NCBI GenBank assembly: GCA_025602915.1
Contig: JAHLJZ010000125.1
Location: forward strand, 1 to 53,736
DNA from: Paraphysoderma sedebokerense
Taxonomy: Eukaryota > Blastocladiomycota > Physodermatomycetes > Physodermatales > Physodermataceae
DNA length: 53,736 bases
Reading direction: 5' to 3'
The translations under genes and the position numbers were made by a program. Position 1 is the first letter of the stretch. Each line of letters opens with the position of its first letter. The notes beneath the pieces are model-generated. The model was not told the DNA's origin. It searched no databases and saw only the letters and a list, made by a program, of their open reading frames with translations. Below are positions 48,841 to 53,736 of this stretch, piece by piece.

Positions 48841-51800
48841 CTGTTGATATCGGTTTAGTAATTTCAACATTAGATGTCTTTTCAGGAATGATTGTCACTT
48901 ACAATTGCAGACAGCAGTCCCTTGTGGTGCGGTGATCGATGTGGTTGCAGTCAAAGTTGCGCTGGGAGCTCCTTCGAAGTATGCGCCTCCGGTGAAAGTT
49001 AATACACTAATTTGTACATCAACTTCAACTCCCGAATCCAGATTTCGAAGTGTTTCAGAAGCAGCGCTTGCGGGCGATAGGTAAAATGAAAAAGGGACGG
49101 TTGCGCGGGAAACGCCAAACGGAATTTGACGGAATCTGATTATGTACCCTGCTACGCCTGCAGCTGTACTTGGTGTCCACGACAGAGTACACACATCAAA
49201 GCCGCAAGAGAAAGCCAAACCTAACACCGGAGGAGTAATTTGTCAATACACAAATATTTTTTAAAACGAAGTCAACGACCGCACCTCCTGGGGCAGCAAC
49301 AGCATTGCGTGTATATGTGACAGGATTGAATGTTGCAGTCAATGTTCTTGAAGACGTTGCCTGAACAGTCTGGGAAATGGGTGCCCCAGTTGACCACGAT
49401 CCATAGGTGAAAAGACCTCCGTCCAGCGACATCTGAGGGGAGCGGGTGTTGAAGGTATAAGCCGAATTGGCAATGACGCGATAAGCACCTGAACAGAAGT
49501 GGGATGTAAGACGACGGCTTAATTGCTTATATCGGAGATGTTATCAACAACATACAAGGTGCTTGACATAGAGTCAAGCCAAAGAAGACATCCAACCCAT
49601 TAGGAACCGTAGCAAATGAGTTGACAAAGGTGAGAGCTAGGGGAGTAATGATAAAACACGGCTGTAAGAATGAGGAACTTTATCACAATGACAGCGAAGT
49701 TAAATGCGCATACGGTGGACATCGTACTCCTGCACAGTTTCAACGCCTGGAATGGTAGGATGAGTGACAATTGCACGAATGGTAATGTATGCCGGGTATT
49801 CGTGTTCTGTCACAGAAACAAAAAATGTAAATATTTACACAATGTAGTCCATGTGAGAAGAAAACGAATCACCTGGAGCAGTTGTAACATTGGATAAAAC
49901 CCCTCGATACGTCTCTAAACCGTGCTGGTGACACGCCAAATCGGTATCGCAAGCAGATTGGAAGTAACAGTGATTCAAAATGGTACGCCATACAAAAGAA
50001 CTGGCTGGCATAACCGTACCATCTTGATCTCTCGCGGTACCACTGAATCCGAATGTATCTCCCACTTTCCAGGTGTTATTTGCGATGGTTGTCGTGATGG
50101 TAACAGTGATGAAATATCCAGGGGTGACTCTAATACTTCTTGTGGTGGATTGACCAGCTGAATTCGTCACACGGAGTGTGGCATTCAGAATGGCGCGGGC
50201 GGGATAGGTGAAAGTCGGAGAAGCGACAGCGCTGTCTTGACTACCGTTGGATTCTGGGAATAGATTGATCAGCCTATTTGCAAGTAACCCGGGTCATAAA
50301 ATAAGAGACGCGTACCAAAGTCCCAGAAATAAGTCAGTGCGCCTCCAGTTGGGTTATATGTTCCAGTAGTATCAAAAGTTATAGTTCTAGAATCTGCTCC
50401 GGATTTGCGAGTAACAACTGCGACAACGGGTGGAAGCGAAGTTGTCGTATAGAAAAGTCTACTGATTCTGCCAGACTGAAGTCGTGTTACGTATATAAAT
50501 CCATCAGGGCCTAGAAGAGTTCTGATTTAGAAACGAATTTGAAATGGAAGAACGAATGAAGAGAGGCAAACCTTCGGTCATATCGACAATGCCGGGAGCT
50601 GCAGTCAAAATCGTTTGGGGCTGGGCACCAAAATTGTAAGGCGCTGGGAAATACCAAATGCCACCTCGAGCATAATCAGAGAAAAACAACCCGTTTCGAA
50701 GGAAATTCGTTGGGCTTTTATAAACCAAGATACCGGAGATAGCTATTTAAAATAGTATACGGGTTAAAGAGGATTCGCATTTGCGAAATGGAGATGAAAC
50801 AAGGTACCTGATTGACCATCTGCTGGAACGGTCTGAGGGTTTACGCCAAGCGGCTGGCCGTGTTGGAAGGCGAAGGCAGGGGCTTGAACATTTTGAAAGC
50901 GGGCAGCGGAGCAAGTTGTACCGAATGAAGCATAATCCCTGACAAGAAGAGCTTCTCTACAAGGCCATCCGAAATTTGGTGGCGTGGCGGCATTACCAGG
51001 TAATGTATTGATACCGGTTAAGCGATTAATCTCCTCAAAAGTGCCTCCACCGACATCACCTTAAAGCAGCGCGTTAGCAAGAGTTTTATATCGATGATTA
51101 TAATGTAGAACAACGCACCAATCCAAAGTTCGTTGGTTGCAGTGTCAAGGTATGTTCTGTAAGGATTTCTAAAGCCTAAAAATGGATGATTAATCAACGC
51201 ACGGAAAGTAGCATATCAATTGTAATGTTTTGATTCGAACCTTTAGCAATCATTACCGGAGTAGCACGAGTACGACTAGACTCCGCGGTCGCTAGAGAAG
51301 TAGCGCTAAAGCGGAGAACTTTTCCTTGAGGAGAGCTGTTTGCCTGAGAGCGGAAGGCGCCACCGCGGAACGCTTGATCAATAGAAGTGTCAGTCGAAGA
51401 GACATTGGGACCTATGTTGTTACTGTAGTGTTATCGTTTGCATGATATAAGGACTTTTACAAAAAAAGTTTGGTTACATGTCGCGGGAGGGCGGCCGAAA
51501 TCAAGAACGGGGTCAAAGAATGCTCCCTCGCCGTTGGTCAGATACAAATTGCCTGCACTATCAAAGTTGATTTGTCCAACATCGTGGGTTGTGGAATGAA
51601 CACATGTAGAATCCGACCAGATGGTCTTTTGAAGCGAAACAATCAGTTAGAAAATATGAAGAACTTTTAATCAGTGCATTCAATTACCTGTTGTGATTGA
51701 CCAATTCCATTGTCATCGACGTAAATTACGACCAATGAAGCCGTAGTTGCACAGATCTGAAGCATACAGCATAGTTATTATCATGGATAGCGAAAAAATA

Positions 51801-52399
51801 CATATTGCTATCAAGTAGGTGCTGTCGATGGATAAATTATCCAGCAAGAGAGCGTATCCTTACGTTTGACGCGCAACGATCATTGAACACGGGTGATGTC
51901 TGATTTGGGCCTTTATCTGCAGTGAATAGACCATAGACTCTTGGATTGGCGGCATAATTCGGAGGAATAGCCAGTCCCAGAAATCCTACGAGGAAGGCCT
52001 TTTAAACAACGGAATCATGAATTTTGTCTATGATTGCTGCCATAGTATACCTTTGTCAAAATTGTTGAAGACTTCACCAGTGAGATCCCAAGATTCCCTT
52101 ATAATGGGGTCATTGGGGGCGGAGGCAGTCAGTAGCCCACCTATGCGAAGACGCGGATCAATGTTAACGGCTGGATAGGTCAACAAACAAACGAATAATA
52201 ATCCTGCTGACATACCGCCTTTGAGGTTAATAAAAGCGCGGCCATTTGGAGCAAATTTGACTGAAATTGGTTGATCGAGATTATCCCAGGCAGTTCCAAA
52301 GACCCAATTAGCCGAGGGTACTTGAGCGTAAGCAGCCAGCAGGAGCAGGCTGAGGAGGGACAGCACGCATCCAAGGGATGTTGCAGTAAGAGTTTGCAT
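44752..52399 (-). CDS. Secreted GSDH-fold protein with PKD, FN3 and six C-terminal repeats, RDEL end
   Basis: The signal peptide (MQTLTATSLGCVLSLLSLLL, cleavage near AYA/QVP) is followed by a glucose/sorbosone dehydrogenase-type beta-propeller (about 52340-50450). Its blocks include GFLGLAIPPNYAANPRVYG, SSPQGKVLRFSATSLATAE, KGFRNPYRTYLDTATNELWI and GDVGGGTFEEINRL. A PKD-like and linker region follows (about 50440-49230), with FTYPARAILNATLRVTN and a His/Cys-rich loop, CDTDLACHQHG. Then comes an FN3-like domain (about 49210-48900). Six beta-rich repeats run to the C-terminus. The tail is basic then acidic, ending DAVFRDEL (stop 44752-44754). Many short introns are present. Known relatives of the propeller use PQQ to oxidise sugars or lack activity; catalytic status here is unproven. 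I treat it as one gene because introns link each domain without a start codon or promoter gap. Confidence 0.78.
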
Positions 52400-53528
52400 T
52401 TGTTACGGTACTTTCAGCTTATGTGAGGAAGACGAAAGATGGGGGGAAAGAGCAGAGACGTGCGAGAGAGGGGACAAACGATGGGGATAAGGGTGATTGC
52501 GTTGTGATTTTGTGTTTTGAATGGGGATGAGGGACAGATTAAGGCCGGACGATGATCGCTGATGAAAAGTGCCCGCATTGATCAAGCGGGGGACAGTTTG
52601 GACTTTAGATGATGCGACTTGCGACTTGCGAGCCGTGGCAAGTCTGTGAACAGCGAACGTGCCGATGTCATCATGCGACTCATGCGGACCACCGTCTTTA
52701 CTATCTCTTTATTCAATCTTCATATGACCATATTTCAGTCCTATCTCTTTGCCTGTGTGTGACTGTGTGCTACTCTCGTCCCACTGTGGTTCCTTTGCAC
52801 ACTCGAATATACGTCCTTTGAAATTCTGTGTCGGCCAACTCGCTGTGAGGACTACGCACAATCGGTATTCAACCATCGTGAATCGTGATCCTTCATAATT
52901 CATAATCATGATCTCATCGGTCGCATGCCCGCTCGGTTCAGGTGGTATTCAGATTCTGTGTTCTGCCAGGTTCTACCTTGCGATTAGACTCAAATTGACA
53001 TGTATGTCTATGAATGATGATAAATTGATAATACAAGCAATGAAAACTTAATGAACTTATCTCACATCCTAATTCGTTCTGCTTCGATCAGTGTTCGGTC
53101 GTCCTTTCTAACCAAAGTCGGTGGATCAATAACGATATTTATGTAAGATTCACATGCTGTCAACTAAACACTTAATATACATATTACAATGACGACAGCT
53201 ATAAAAAGGCAAGAACACTGCGACTACTTCTTGATGTCGACCTCAGTTTCCTGACGATATCTACGCTTTAACCCGTTGAACGAATAAAATGCGGCAATCA
53301 GAGATCTTACAATTTAGCCATCACTGAAACGAATGTTGCGGACACAAACTGCGGTAGACGTACCGAATCGGCTGTTTGCATAATTATCGGGCAGATGCCG
53401 TTAATCCAAAAATACGTATTTATTTCTCACATCCTTTTTACTACTCGTCGGCGCATGCCGCTATTTTATATTCATAAAAAGATATCTAACAACATGACTT
53501 ATATAGTTAAATAAAGTCAACACTCTTT
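52400..53528. other. Spacer between tandem paralogues; promoter of the GSDH-repeat gene
   Basis: About 1.1 kb lies between the start of one copy and the stop of the next on the same strand. No gene is seen. Near 52400-52560 is a purine-rich stretch likely to be 5' UTR and promoter. Around 52870-52915, GAATCGTGATCC and AATCATGATCTC form a small cluster of near-palindromic GATC/CATG words of unknown meaning. Confidence 0.45.
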
Positions 53529-53736
53529 TTAAAGCTCCTCACGGAAAACTGCATCCGACTCCTCATCATCTTCAGCACGGCGTCGAAGACGTGCGCTAGT
53601 AGATGGCTGAGGGCAGGTATCAGTCGACAGCAATGAAATGCGGTCAATATTGTAAATGCCGGTTTGAGAAAATCCGACAATAGCAACAGCCTAATAAGGA
53701 AGTGTCAGAACTCAAAATTGATACTAATTATATAGA
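53529..53736 (-). CDS. 3' end of a tandem paralogue of the GSDH-repeat protein (partial)
   Basis: The last exon (about 53529-53691) encodes AVAIVGFSQTGIYNIDRISL, then STDTCPQPSTSARLRRR, an acidic run and DAVFREEL with a stop at 53529-53531. It matches the last exon of the neighbouring gene almost residue for residue; the body differs only by conservative swaps and a shorter acidic run. The adjoining intron (53692-53736) is also recognisably the same as 44925-44970. The rest of the gene lies beyond the window. The C-terminal tetrapeptide is REEL, not the RDEL of its neighbour. Confidence 0.8.

Noticed and set aside
44752-52399. Splitting the GSDH-repeat locus into two or more genes
   Set aside because: No internal signal peptide, start codon in context or non-coding gap is visible, and GT-AG introns join successive domains in frame. 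RNA reads could still change this.
1-53736. CRISPR arrays, rRNA, operons or bacterial ribosome-binding sites
   Set aside because: Spliced genes and the protein families show a eukaryotic nuclear genome, and no regular spaced repeats were seen.

Overview
The window is eukaryotic nuclear DNA. Its genes are split by many short GT-AG introns, mostly about 40-100 nt, and it is densely packed on both strands. The best inference is a flagellated (zoosporic) fungus of the chytrid or blastocladiomycete kind. It carries a fungal-type RXT3 gene together with centrosome and cilium genes that non-flagellated fungi lack (CEP290, cytoplasmic dynein-2 light intermediate chain, a TBC1D31-like protein), plus a class C (GABA-B type) receptor and an orphan response regulator. 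All identifications come from reading translations against remembered family sequences; no search was run.

Region 1-26.5 kb is rich in cilium and centrosome genes. It holds the 3' end of an unidentified gene (1-182), an HAUS1-like augmin subunit (590-2346, +), CEP290 (2477-12373, -), DYNC2LI1 (12678-14569, -), a large Sec7/BIG-type Arf exchange factor (14778-22071, +) and a TBC1D31-like WD40/TBC protein (22349-26331, -). HAUS1 and CEP290 converge, as do Sec7 and TBC1D31. DYNC2LI1 and Sec7 share a divergent promoter of about 210 bp.

Region 26.9-37.9 kb holds a long chimeric receptor (26915-33264, +): signal peptide, Pmp-like parallel beta-helix repeats, EGF-like module, class C seven-helix domain, an array of basophilic kinase sites and a C-terminal PH-like domain. 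It is followed by THOC7 with an unusual Arg/Asp/Glu tail (33668-35163, -) and, divergently, an RXT3-domain subunit of an Rpd3L-type deacetylase complex (35575-37866, +).

Region 37.9-44.5 kb starts with a gene-poor stretch holding degraded coding-like sequence. It continues with a small secreted Kex2-site peptide (39750-40004, +), a single-domain response regulator (40978-41698, +) and a DDT-WHIM-PHD chromatin protein (41824-44462, -).

Region 44.7-53.7 kb is a secreted multidomain protein (44752-52399, -): PQQ-type glucose/sorbosone dehydrogenase fold, PKD-like, FN3-like, then six diverged copies of an approximately 150-residue beta-rich repeat, ending in RDEL. The 3' end of a near-identical tandem paralogue starts at 53529 and runs off the window. 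No tRNA, rRNA, CRISPR array or intact mobile element was seen.
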